Below, one piece after another: positions 1 to 6,786 of a stretch of 10,715 bases of DNA. Position numbers and translations under genes: made by a program. Source of the stretch: an uncultured Candidatus Melainabacteria bacterium (GTDB lineage: Bacteria > Cyanobacteriota > Vampirovibrionia > Gastranaerophilales > Gastranaerophilaceae). The first letter of the stretch is position 1, and each line of letters starts with the position of its first letter. The stretch spans positions 1 through 10,715 of the forward strand of contig CAKUZW010000013.1 in NCBI GenBank assembly GCA_934718135.1. Reading direction: 5' to 3'. A model generated the notes under the pieces. That model saw only the letters and a list, made by a program, of their open reading frames with translations, did not search any database and was not told the origin of the DNA.

Positions 1-147
1 TAAATGCCACATAAACATTGCTTATTCCTCATGTCGTGCCTTGTTAGTAAAAACAATCTGCAGAAGGGAATGGACTTCTCTGATTAATAATAAAATATCC
101 CCAGTACTTTTCCACTGAGCCCAAAAATAACAAACCTAAATAATTAC
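1..147. other. Left-edge intergenic segment, no gene seen
   Basis: No convincing coding region is visible. A 27-codon frame (4-87, +) follows a stop codon directly and has no promoter or recognisable product. The segment is AT-rich and ends at the promoter at 148-177. Together with the RNA region downstream it makes a 467-base stretch without a protein gene. Confidence 0.6.
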
Positions 148-177
148 TTGACTAATTCAAAATTTCATGTACCTTTG
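148..177 (+). promoter_or_regulatory. Consensus Bacteroidetes promoter for a candidate small RNA
   Basis: TTG (148-150) is followed after exactly 19 bases by TACCTTTG (170-177). This matches the Bacteroidetes primary-sigma pattern TTG-N19-TAnnTTTG. The expected start, about 184, falls at the foot of a strong hairpin, not at a coding region, so it probably drives a structured RNA or a long structured leader. Confidence 0.75.
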
Positions 178-181
178 CAAG

Positions 182-252
182 AAAGGACATTATCGGAATA
201 AACGAGCCCGTCATTAGACGTCCCAACGTTGGTATCCGACAATGTCTTTTCT
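182..252 (+). ncRNA. Structured RNA or leader with terminator-like hairpin
   Basis: Bases 186-200 pair with 233-246: six pairs, one A/C mismatch, then seven more pairs with one bulged base. An inner helix pairs AACG (201-204) with CGTT (227-230), and GTC (210-212) can pair with GAC (217-219). The outer stem can extend through AAAG (182-185) against TTTT (247-250). The T-rich run TTTTCTT makes it look like a terminator or attenuator. The predicted transcription start lies at the stem base. Bases 295-303 (TGTCGGATA) are an exact complement of 233-241, so a second, exclusive fold is possible. I do not recognise a known RNA family; a terminated small RNA, a switch controlling the gene at 468, and a 6S-like RNA all remain open. 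Confidence 0.55.
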
Positions 253-425
253 TCGTTCACAGCTTGATTATAGTAACACATTTCGTCATTATGATGTCGG
301 ATAACCACGGCTCTATAAGGTCTCAGATTTGGAGTAAATTTTGACAGAGCATTATAGACATTTCTGATTCAAATATACAAGAATTAAAGAAAAGAATAAG
401 CTCCCTATTTAAGTGTTACACAATT
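253..425 (+). other. Possible continuation of the structured RNA, no CDS
   Basis: No open frame of note. It contains TGTCGGATA (295-303), complementary to the 3' arm of the upstream hairpin. GGCTCT (309-314) can pair with AGAGC (346-350), enclosing a smaller CTC/GAG pairing. The last 50 bases are AT-rich and lead into the promoter of the next gene. Confidence 0.4.
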
Positions 426-455
426 TTGCCCACTTGCTAACTATCTTTGCAGCAA
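426..455 (+). promoter_or_regulatory. Promoter of the Sel1/LRR-like gene
   Basis: TATCTTTG (442-449) fits the TAnnTTTG -7 box. The TTG at 426-428 is too close (13 bases) for a good -33 element, so this may be a weak or activator-dependent promoter. The box is flanked by a short inverted repeat, TTGCT (434-438) and AGCAA (451-455), which could bind a regulator. The expected start is near 455, about 13 bases before the chosen ATG. Confidence 0.5.
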
Positions 456-467
456 AAATGTAGAAAG

Positions 468-2522
468 ATGGTAAATACGAAATTAATGAAAAGAATATTA
501 TGCAGTCCCTATGAGGATATTGCTGATTTAGATGAAGCTTTGGCGAAATACAAGAGCCATGCTTCGAATGTTATGGATGAAAAAGACGATTTGTCATGTT
601 CGTATTTTGCGAAAAGTAATCAAACCAATCGCCTTGGGCATTCGATAAGGCTGCATTGCATGAAGCCTGAATGTAGTATGGCCGATAAAGAGAAGGTGTA
701 CAAGACTATGGAGGAACTTATTCAACTTGGTTTTGACAGAGCATCATATATATTATTAGATATAGCTATCCAAGAGAGCCTTCCCAATGCAGTCTGCGGA
801 AAGTTCAAAGGAAAGAGTTTTCAAGAGATGATGAATTGTGGGTGGTTCAAGAATCTTATAGATACGGATTATTCTGGCGATATTCCCCCTGCCCCTAACA
901 CACCTAACTACAAGCAGGAATCATATAATTTTGATAAACAACTGCATGCCAGTACCACACTCTGTCACTACCTTAGCACATATCATAGCCCTTTGCTTGA
1001 TGAAATTTCACACTATCGTATTTTCTTCAAAAAAGATTTACGCATAGCAGCTCTCCGTGCTTCTCAATATATGAGGAGTGGAAAGCATAAAGAGGCATTT
1101 AAAATTCTATCCTTATTTCATATAGATATGACGCAAACAACTGTAAGTTATGATGAGCGAGAAGCAGCCAAGATGCTCGCAGAGTTATATGAGTATGGGA
1201 TGGGCACAGCTCCTAATCTGGCACAGGCACTTAGTTGGTATAACTATTGTTACGATCGGTTTTCTATGGAGGCAGGCTATAAGGCTGGAAGAGTCTGTGA
1301 GAAGATCGGAGACTATGACAAGGCCATGGAGTGGTATCGTAAGGTACTTGATTGGAAAGTGCTTAGACCTACTTCATGGGAAAGAAACTATAGAGAGGAA
1401 GTCTACTCTTTGCTTCCCTATCGCTTGGAAAATTCCTTTCGCAACTTGAAAAAAAGCATGAATCCCGAAGGGCACGACAGAATATCTATTACTGTAAAAT
1501 GTAGTGGACAGTTTTCGTTACGATTAAAAGTGCTGATGAATGCTTCCGTTACTATCACATGGGATAACGTGGAAAATGCTAACAGTGAAGTCATCAAATG
1601 GAAAGTGAATGGTTGGAACCGACTGGAGCATCAATACAGTAAGCCCGGCAAACATGTTATAGAGATATGTTCAGACGAAAAGAATGTTATCACAGGAATT
1701 GAGATAGAGATTGCTTTCTCCGTTACAAAAATGAACCTCGAAGCATGTAGAGGATTAGAATATCTACACTGTACGAACCAAAGGGCAAGCATTAATCCCA
1801 AAGGGCTTTGCGGTCTGAGATACTTGAATATCAGGAATACGAAAACGAAAAGATTGAATATTCGTGGTATGCACCAACTCGTAGCTCTTGATATATCCGA
1901 GAATCCTTCGTTGCGACTGGTTACGGAAGAATACCTCCCGCTGCGCTATCTTGCTATGGACGGTTGGTTAGACTCGTCAAAGAAAACGCTGTTTGAAGAA
2001 AACATAAGGTTGAATATGGGCAAAATGGTTCCAATCATTGATATAAAGAGAATGGAAACCGTACACCCAACTGTGTTCTACTATCTGCGAAGTAGCAATT
2101 GGACGGAAGTAAGGAAAGCCATTTTAGAAGATGATGAGAATGGGGCTCATGATAAGGAGTATCTCAGAAGGCTTTATAAGATGTATAAAATCTTATGTGC
2201 AAAGACTCCTAAACATTGTCCGTACCCTAATGGCTATCTTGAATCTTTGGAAAATTACCTCTATATATGCCGTTGGAAGCATAAGAAGGATGGAAGACTT
2301 ATCGAATATGAAGATTGTAAAGAAGAGACTTATATTTGGAATTATTCGTGGAGCATCACACTGGGTACACCGTTGAAAGATGCAGCCAACCGTCAGCCAT
2401 TCATGATGTATCCCCCTCGTACCAATGCCTATTTTGCAGCGATGAGCTTGCTAGCGATGACAGCGAATAAAGACGAAATGGAGAATTATGGATTGAGTGA
2501 TGACCCTTTAAGCATTTACTGA
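468..2522 (+). CDS. Large Sel1-repeat and leucine-rich-repeat-like protein
   Basis: 684 residues from ATG 468. The frame is open from TTG 447, but that TTG is part of the -7 promoter box and so is not a plausible start; ATG 486 is an alternative. No signal peptide or membrane segment is seen, so it is probably cytoplasmic. Residues about 1-225 match nothing I know. Residues about 228-295 look like Sel1/TPR helical repeats (AAKMLAELYEYGMGT, then GDYDKAMEWYRKVLD). Residues about 338-400 are beta-rich and could form an Ig/PKD-like domain. Residues about 420-500 show leucine-rich spacing (LEYLHCTN, LRYLNIRN, LVALDISENPSL), like leucine-rich repeats in Bacteroidales surface proteins but without export signals. 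The last 180 residues are unassigned. Such repeats usually bind proteins. It lies directly upstream of the operon at 2600, which has its own promoter, so a functional link is possible but unproven. Confidence 0.75.
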   Translation: MVNTKLMKRILCSPYEDIADLDEALAKYKSHASNVMDEKDDLSCSYFAKSNQTNRLGHSIRLHCMKPECSMADKEKVYKTMEELIQLGFDRASYILLDIAIQESLPNAVCGKFKGKSFQEMMNCGWFKNLIDTDYSGDIPPAPNTPNYKQESYNFDKQLHASTTLCHYLSTYHSPLLDEISHYRIFFKKDLRIAALRASQYMRSGKHKEAFKILSLFHIDMTQTTVSYDEREAAKMLAELYEYGMGTAPNLAQALSWYNYCYDRFSMEAGYKAGRVCEKIGDYDKAMEWYRKVLDWKVLRPTSWERNYREEVYSLLPYRLENSFRNLKKSMNPEGHDRISITVKCSGQFSLRLKVLMNASVTITWDNVENANSEVIKWKVNGWNRLEHQYSKPGKHVIEICSDEKNVITGIEIEIAFSVTKMNLEACRGLEYLHCTNQRASINPKGLCGLRYLNIRNTKTKRLNIRGMHQLVALDISENPSLRLVTEEYLPLRYLAMDGWLDSSKKTLFEENIRLNMGKMVPIIDIKRMETVHPTVFYYLRSSNWTEVRKAILEDDENGAHDKEYLRRLYKMYKILCAKTPKHCPYPNGYLESLENYLYICRWKHKKDGRLIEYEDCKEETYIWNYSWSITLGTPLKDAANRQPFMMYPPRTNAYFAAMSLLAMTANKDEMENYGLSDDPLSIY

Positions 2523-2544
2523 GGAAATAGTCAAGCAAAATAAC

Positions 2545-2573
2545 GGTTGGTAACAAATAATTACCTACCTTTG
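2545..2573 (+). promoter_or_regulatory. Operon promoter with embedded inverted-repeat operator
   Basis: TACCTTTG (2566-2573) is a good -7 box and TTG at 2547-2549 lies 16 bases upstream. An inverted repeat spans the spacer: GGTTGGTAA (2545-2553), seven bases, TTACCTACC (2561-2569), with 8 of 9 arm positions complementary. It overlaps both promoter elements, as a repressor site would. The WYL protein encoded at 3448 is the natural candidate to bind it, giving autoregulation; that link is inference. The expected start is near 2580, giving a leader of about 20 bases. Confidence 0.6.
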
Positions 2574-2599
2574 TAGTGTTAAACTTAAAATAACAGATT

Positions 2600-3439
2600 A
2601 TGGTACTAAATGAACAATTGAGCAACATGTATCAACCATACTTTAATGAGTTGATTGCACATTTGAAGAGTGACGGACTTGTAGACAAGGTGCAGCCTCC
2701 ATTCCTATTAGGACTTAATCGAGAAAAAGAAGGTAAAGTATCAATAGGAGATGAAACATGGTACACACAAGCTGATCTAAAAGTTATGATTTTCGGAAAG
2801 GAAGTACACGAATGGGGATGGCCAAAACTTGAAAACGGAACACAACTCGGTTCGGATGATTTGGTAGAAGCTTACGAGGTGTTCTATTCTGAAAACTATC
2901 GTGATACATTTTTCCTAACTGATGGTAATAGCAAACTATCGAAAAGTCCATTCTTCCGCACAGGATTCAATGGTTTGATGGATGGGATAAATGAACGTTT
3001 AAAGAAAGTATATCCAGGAAAGAGAGCCGCTTTCCTGTGGAATGAAATATCAAAACTGTCAACAATGGAGGGAAGAAGCCGTAAGGTGGATGATCCGATG
3101 ATTCATCAATGCGAGTTAGACTATTTCCATGTCATTCCACAGGAGATAGAATTGCTCAAGCCTGATGTTGTTATTTTCCTTACAGGGTTTGGCGAGCCGT
3201 ATGATAGGTATATCAACGAGAACTTTCATATCCAATCCACTTCATCTGTGGGTAATATCTCAATGGATGACGTGGTTAAACTGGAATTAGAAGAAGTTCC
3301 ATTAGCGTATAAGACCCACCACCCCGGCACAACCACCGTTGCGGGGCATGGTCTTAATGATGCGGAAAGATGGAATCATTACAATGCCATTCTTGACGAT
3401 ATTGATGCAAACTTCGATAAGATACAAGGACTACAATAA
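2600..3439 (+). CDS. Uracil-DNA-glycosylase-superfamily-like protein
   Basis: 279 residues; ATG 2600 follows a short leader from the operon promoter. The order of motifs recalls the uracil-DNA glycosylase fold. LKVMIFGKEVHEWGW (about residues 60-74) sits where the family has its water-activating GQDPY-type loop. KRAAFLWNEISKL follows. LLKPDVVIFLTG (about 185-196) is a core strand. THHPGTTTVAGH (about 239-250) corresponds to the HPS-type DNA-intercalation loop. The catalytic loop is atypical (GKEVHE), so the substrate may not be uracil, or activity may be lost. Known members excise damaged or modified bases from DNA, and some relatives act on modified phage DNA. It is the first gene of a four-gene operon, with 8 bases to the next start. 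The fold assignment is from motif order only; a phosphoesterase-like or unrelated alpha/beta protein is possible. Confidence 0.5.
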   Translation: MVLNEQLSNMYQPYFNELIAHLKSDGLVDKVQPPFLLGLNREKEGKVSIGDETWYTQADLKVMIFGKEVHEWGWPKLENGTQLGSDDLVEAYEVFYSENYRDTFFLTDGNSKLSKSPFFRTGFNGLMDGINERLKKVYPGKRAAFLWNEISKLSTMEGRSRKVDDPMIHQCELDYFHVIPQEIELLKPDVVIFLTGFGEPYDRYINENFHIQSTSSVGNISMDDVVKLELEEVPLAYKTHHPGTTTVAGHGLNDAERWNHYNAILDDIDANFDKIQGLQ

Positions 3440-3447
3440 TTTTTTTC

Positions 3448-4350
3448 ATGGCAGCAAATCTCATCGCAAGATACATCTGGGAAGTCAATGCTCTCGCAAA
3501 GGCGAGGCATGGACTTTCTTTGGAAGAACTCAACGAGCAGTGGCGGGACAGTTATCTCTATGATGACAAAGACATTGTCCGCAAGACATGGTGGGAACAC
3601 CGAAACCAAATCGGCGTGCAGTTTGGCATTGATATAGAGTTTGACAAGCAGAACAAACGATATTTCATTAAGTCGCGAAATGAAATAAACCGCCCTGCAA
3701 TACAGGAGTGGCTGCTCGATAGTTTTGCTGTTGGTAATATGCTCTTGCAAGGCAAGGACCTGCGCGGTCGTATTCTCTGTGAGCATATTCCCTCTGGATA
3801 TGAATATCTGACGGAGATTATCCAAGCCATGCGCGAAGGAAAATGCCTCACCATTACCTATCAGAGCTTTTGGAAAGAGGAAGCGCAGGTTATTAGCCTT
3901 GAACCTTATTTCATTAAAGTATTCAAGCAACGCTGGTATCTTACAGCCCGATCGTCTGCCCATGAGGAACTACGAACATATGCTCTCGACCGCATACAGG
4001 ATTTACATATTTCTAACCAAAAGTTCAAAATGCCCAAGGACTTTGATGCCGAGGAAATGTATGAGGACGCATATGGTATTGTGATAGGAAAAGAGGAAAA
4101 GGTAGAACGCATAGAAATCAATGTCTACAACAATCAGGCAAAATATTTCCGTTCGCTTCCTTTGCATTCTTCACAAAGAGAGATTGAGACTTCAGACAGT
4201 TGCTCTGTTTTTGAGTATTATCTTAAACCAACCTACGACTTTATTCAGGAGCTGTTGTCGCATGGACCCGATGTAGAAGTTATCCACCCCAATAGCCTCC
4301 GCCAACTTATGAAGCAACGCATAGAAGAAATGACTGAACTTTACAAATAA
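3448..4350 (+). CDS. WYL-domain transcriptional regulator
   Basis: 300 residues. Residues 1 to about 75 form an N-terminal helical part likely to be a winged helix (ARYIWEVNALAKARHGLSLE, then the segment around KTWWEHRNQI). A WYL domain covers about residues 115-200, with the hallmark RWYLTARS at about 161-168 followed by RTYALDRIQDL. The last 100 residues (ending LRQLMKQRIEEM) fit the WCX extension. WYL regulators bind nucleic-acid or nucleotide ligands through the conserved pocket and often control defence operons (BrxR, CapW types). It starts 8 bases after the glycosylase-like gene and ends 4 bases before the next one, so it is co-transcribed. The inverted repeat at 2545-2569 is its likely operator. 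The family call is firm; repressor versus activator cannot be told. Confidence 0.88.
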   Translation: MAANLIARYIWEVNALAKARHGLSLEELNEQWRDSYLYDDKDIVRKTWWEHRNQIGVQFGIDIEFDKQNKRYFIKSRNEINRPAIQEWLLDSFAVGNMLLQGKDLRGRILCEHIPSGYEYLTEIIQAMREGKCLTITYQSFWKEEAQVISLEPYFIKVFKQRWYLTARSSAHEELRTYALDRIQDLHISNQKFKMPKDFDAEEMYEDAYGIVIGKEEKVERIEINVYNNQAKYFRSLPLHSSQREIETSDSCSVFEYYLKPTYDFIQELLSHGPDVEVIHPNSLRQLMKQRIEEMTELYK

Positions 4351-4354
4351 AGAT

Positions 4355-5080
4355 ATGAAATCACTCCAACAATTTGACTTTGAGAGTCTCACAGAGAGTT
4401 TCTCTGCCTATCACTGCTTTGGTGACAAGGCCACCGGAATTTTAAGTAGCATAGACCAGCCTTATAAAGACATAACCCATTGGAGCGTCGATGACCTGCG
4501 CTCTAAATATTGTCTTGCAATTTTCGTCTTTACCGATGATGCGGAAGTATATGCCGCTGAGATTGATGCCTTTATCAGGCAATATGAAGATGTGGTTAAA
4601 GGCTTCTTTATTCTTGACCTGCATGCGAGCCATCAGCACAAGGATTTTAAGGAGAGATGGGGATTTTATAATATTCTGACTGCTCGTTTCTCTTCCTTAC
4701 AAGACAACATACTGCATTATCTGTTGTTCTTCAAGCATTTCATAGAGACTATGGGACTAATGTGTATGGAATACTACGATTTTAAAATCTGCATGCGTAA
4801 CGCAACATTTATTGCAGCAGGGAAAACAGTTCCGATAAAGGAGGCTATACAGACTATTCCTCATGAGAATATCCGCACGCTGCTGCTTGGGCTGGAATTG
4901 CAAAACAACTTAACGGACAATGCAAAAGAAGATGAAGATATGGACGCAGTAGCTTCCTTCCTTGACCAACTTCCAGACACTATAGTAATCTGGCAGATAA
5001 GCCAGAACTTCGGCAATCCTCATGTGGAGTATATTGCGGGTTTCGATACTGAGCCTGTATGTGGTGCCACTCATTCTTAA
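4355..5080 (+). CDS. Divergent FtsZ/tubulin-like protein lacking the GTPase signature
   Basis: 241 residues, ATG four bases after the WYL stop. No clear family by simple motif. However, the second half follows the FtsZ pattern: YYDFKICMRNATFIAAGK (residues 140-157) corresponds to the FtsZ stretch DFADVKTVM with the following small-residue GxG segment. LLLGLEL then gives a strand, DMDAVASFLDQLP a helix, and VIWQISQNFGNPHVEYIAGFD (ending at residue 231) matches the closing FtsZ strands that end in VTVIATGFD. The upstream AIFVFTDDAEVYAAEID (residues 55-71) sits where FtsZ has GGGTGTG, which is absent. If the alignment is right, this is a shortened relative that cannot bind GTP in the usual way and might form or bind polymers. 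It is probably cytoplasmic and co-expressed with its neighbours. The fold call is inference from pattern; an unrelated alpha/beta protein is the alternative. Confidence 0.5.
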   Translation: MKSLQQFDFESLTESFSAYHCFGDKATGILSSIDQPYKDITHWSVDDLRSKYCLAIFVFTDDAEVYAAEIDAFIRQYEDVVKGFFILDLHASHQHKDFKERWGFYNILTARFSSLQDNILHYLLFFKHFIETMGLMCMEYYDFKICMRNATFIAAGKTVPIKEAIQTIPHENIRTLLLGLELQNNLTDNAKEDEDMDAVASFLDQLPDTIVIWQISQNFGNPHVEYIAGFDTEPVCGATHS

Positions 5081-5090
5081 GACAGTAGAA

Positions 5091-5657
5091 ATGACAATCC
5101 TCCAAATCTCTGATACCCACAACCGACATCAGTTGCTGGCAGATTTGCCTGCAGCAGATGTCTTGGTGCATTGTGGCGACTTTACGGAAATGGGCACAGA
5201 ACAGGAAGTACTCGATTTCTTGAATTGGTTTATCGAGCTGCCTTATCCCCATAAACTTTTTGTTACAGGTAATCACGACCTTTGCTTATGGGATGCCGAG
5301 AATATCGAAGAATTGCCCCATAATGTATATTTCCTGCAAGACAGAGGTTGTGAGATTGGCAATATAAAAATCTTTGGCTTAGGTTATAACCATCAAGAAA
5401 GTCTTATCCCCACAGATACAGATATACTTATTACGCATGAGCCTCCCTTGATGATATTGGATAAATCAAGCGGTAGGAATTGGGGTAATCTGCCTTTGCG
5501 AAATCGGGTGTTGGAAGTAAAACCACATTATCACCTGTTCGGACATGCCCACGAGTCGTATGGCATGGCACAGATGGAAGCGACCATCTTTTTAAATGGC
5601 TCTGTTTTGGACAATCAGTATCAGCTATGCCATGCGCCACGATTGATCGAGTTGTAA
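5091..5657 (+). CDS. Calcineurin-like metallophosphoesterase, MPPED type
   Basis: 188 residues. The start is ATG 5091, 10 bases after the previous stop, placing the first metal motif at residues 8-10; the frame is open further upstream (ATG 5022) but that would overlap the preceding gene. All metal-site motifs are present: D8-x-H10, G29-D30, G60-N61-H62-D63, T115-H116, and G151-H152-A153-H154. The layout (SDTH, VHCGDFTEMG, LPYPHKLFVTGNHD, THEPP, FGHAHESYG) matches the MPPED/239 group (UPF0046-like), whose members hydrolyse phosphodiesters including cyclic nucleotides. It probably acts in the cytoplasm with two metal ions. It is the last gene of the operon and converges on the minus-strand operon at 5686. 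The substrate is unknown; a nuclease or cyclic-nucleotide phosphodiesterase role would both fit a defence operon. Confidence 0.92.
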   Translation: MTILQISDTHNRHQLLADLPAADVLVHCGDFTEMGTEQEVLDFLNWFIELPYPHKLFVTGNHDLCLWDAENIEELPHNVYFLQDRGCEIGNIKIFGLGYNHQESLIPTDTDILITHEPPLMILDKSSGRNWGNLPLRNRVLEVKPHYHLFGHAHESYGMAQMEATIFLNGSVLDNQYQLCHAPRLIEL

Positions 5658-5685
5658 TCTGCGCTGCTGTGCCAAACCGCAAAGT

Positions 5686-6348
5686 TTATCGCAATGTAAT
5701 TTCTATTTGTGATTCAAAATCACGGCAATAGATAAAATCGGTCAGGGCAAAATTGGTGTATTCAAACAAATGATTAAACTGACGAATGAGGTGCAAGTCT
5801 TTGGTCAGTTCCTGGTCAAGCCCCTCATTCCAGTTGGGTGGTGGGCAATCCAAACCAATGTAAGACTCAAAAGATTCTTTATCCAGTTCTTCTGCCAATC
5901 GTAAAGGCATTAACGATACTCCGTCTTCATAGAATTTGTTCCATCCCGAATCTTGTAACGCACAATAGAGTGCCTCACTGTTTTTCCTATGAACAGGGTG
6001 CTGGACTGGATATTGGCTCGGAAGAAAGCAACGCGCAACAAGTTCCTTGCTGCTTCCAAATAAACTATCGTTTTTTATCTTGGCCCACACCAGATGTGCG
6101 TGGTCATACATTTTTTGCAGAGCCAACCTTAGGGCTTCGTTGAAAGCGATAATATCCGCAAGGAGAACATCTTGATGCTCCAGCACGATGCCGTCGATAA
6201 AATTCTTTCTAGCCTTGAGCAAGAAAGAATACCTATCATAATGATCTGCATCTTCATAATATTGCAGTATCCGTTGTTCCAACTTCACAAGATGTTTCTT
6301 GTCGTGGTAGGAGAGAAACTCCAGTAAGTTTTTTCTGTTCTCTTCCAT
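5686..6348 (-). CDS. Hypothetical helical protein, third gene of minus-strand operon
   Basis: 220 residues from ATG 6348, which has an AGGA-type ribosome site seven bases upstream and lies 13 bases after the preceding stop. The frame continues further upstream, but those codons overlap the previous gene and read like non-coding sequence (FLLTILIIFGY). I do not recognise the protein. It looks mostly alpha-helical and charged, with many aromatic residues (for example YYEDADHYDRYSFLL near residues 29-43) and a PPPNW turn near residue 169. There is no signal peptide, membrane segment or obvious catalytic motif. It ends 28 bases from the convergent metallophosphoesterase gene, with no clear terminator between them, so transcripts from both sides may overlap. 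Confidence 0.75.
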   Translation of the reverse strand: MEENRKNLLEFLSYHDKKHLVKLEQRILQYYEDADHYDRYSFLLKARKNFIDGIVLEHQDVLLADIIAFNEALRLALQKMYDHAHLVWAKIKNDSLFGSSKELVARCFLPSQYPVQHPVHRKNSEALYCALQDSGWNKFYEDGVSLMPLRLAEELDKESFESYIGLDCPPPNWNEGLDQELTKDLHLIRQFNHLFEYTNFALTDFIYCRDFESQIEITLR

Positions 6349-6361
6349 GTAAATTCCTTTT

Positions 6362-6778
6362 CTATATCCAAAGATGATTAAAATAGTCAATAAAAAGTTG
6401 CATGCCTTTCCTGACACGCTGGCGGACTTCTATCACATGAGCATCCGTGGTGTCAGCATCTCTATCCATTTCTCTGGAGGAAAAATGATCAAAAGCGAAT
6501 ATCATATCGCGAATAATCTGTAACCAGCGTTTATAGGCTTCATCCGAGTCACCATTGTACAAAACGGCTGGACATCCCCCATGTGGTCCCTTTGTTGCTT
6601 TGAGAAAAGCATGGAGATGACGGGCGATGATACTTGCCAAGCGGTCATTGAGGTTCCAAACATCTTCATAAGTAACACCAGCATACCCCTCATTCCACTT
6701 GGCAGGCTTTTCAGCCTGCTTACGCCATTTTGCTTGCTGGTTCATCATCATTCGGGCGGTGGCTTTCTTTATTTTCAT
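6362..6778 (-). CDS. Small protein resembling a conserved tailed-phage family
   Basis: 138 residues. After a basic N-terminus (about 30 residues) the body reads YEDVWNLNDRLASIIARHLHAF, then KRWLQIIRDMIFAFDHF, and ends GMQLFIDYFNHLWI. This order (DxWxLxxxIAxxIxPRLxxF, WxxxLxxMIxAFxxx, GLxLFxxYFxxLW) is one I associate with short proteins of unknown function in many tailed phages, often near replication or structural genes. Here it is the middle gene of a chromosomal three-gene operon, with 8 bases separating it from the gene before. No catalytic motif is seen. It could be a captured phage gene, or a host copy that senses or mimics the phage protein; both are inference. Family recognition is from memory of the pattern. 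Confidence 0.7.
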   Translation of the reverse strand: MKIKKATARMMMNQQAKWRKQAEKPAKWNEGYAGVTYEDVWNLNDRLASIIARHLHAFLKATKGPHGGCPAVLYNGDSDEAYKRWLQIIRDMIFAFDHFSSREMDRDADTTDAHVIEVRQRVRKGMQLFIDYFNHLWI

Positions 6779-6786
6779 TGTATTTT

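Noticed and set aside
4..87. 27-codon plus-strand frame at the left edge
   Set aside because: Short, preceded directly by a stop, no promoter and no recognisable product.
415..426. GTTACACAATTT shared with 8271-8282
   Set aside because: A 12-base match is expected by chance in a window of this size and the contexts differ.
447..467. TTG start for the 468 gene
   Set aside because: The TTG belongs to the TATCTTTG promoter box, so it is upstream of the expected transcript.
3379..3963. 194-codon open frame on the minus strand
   Set aside because: Lies antisense to the WYL gene and the end of the glycosylase-like gene; no promoter or ribosome site, and the plus-strand proteins are clearly real.
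5022..5090. Upstream ATG for the metallophosphoesterase
   Set aside because: It would overlap the preceding gene by 59 bases, and the family begins right at the metal motif fitted by ATG 5091.
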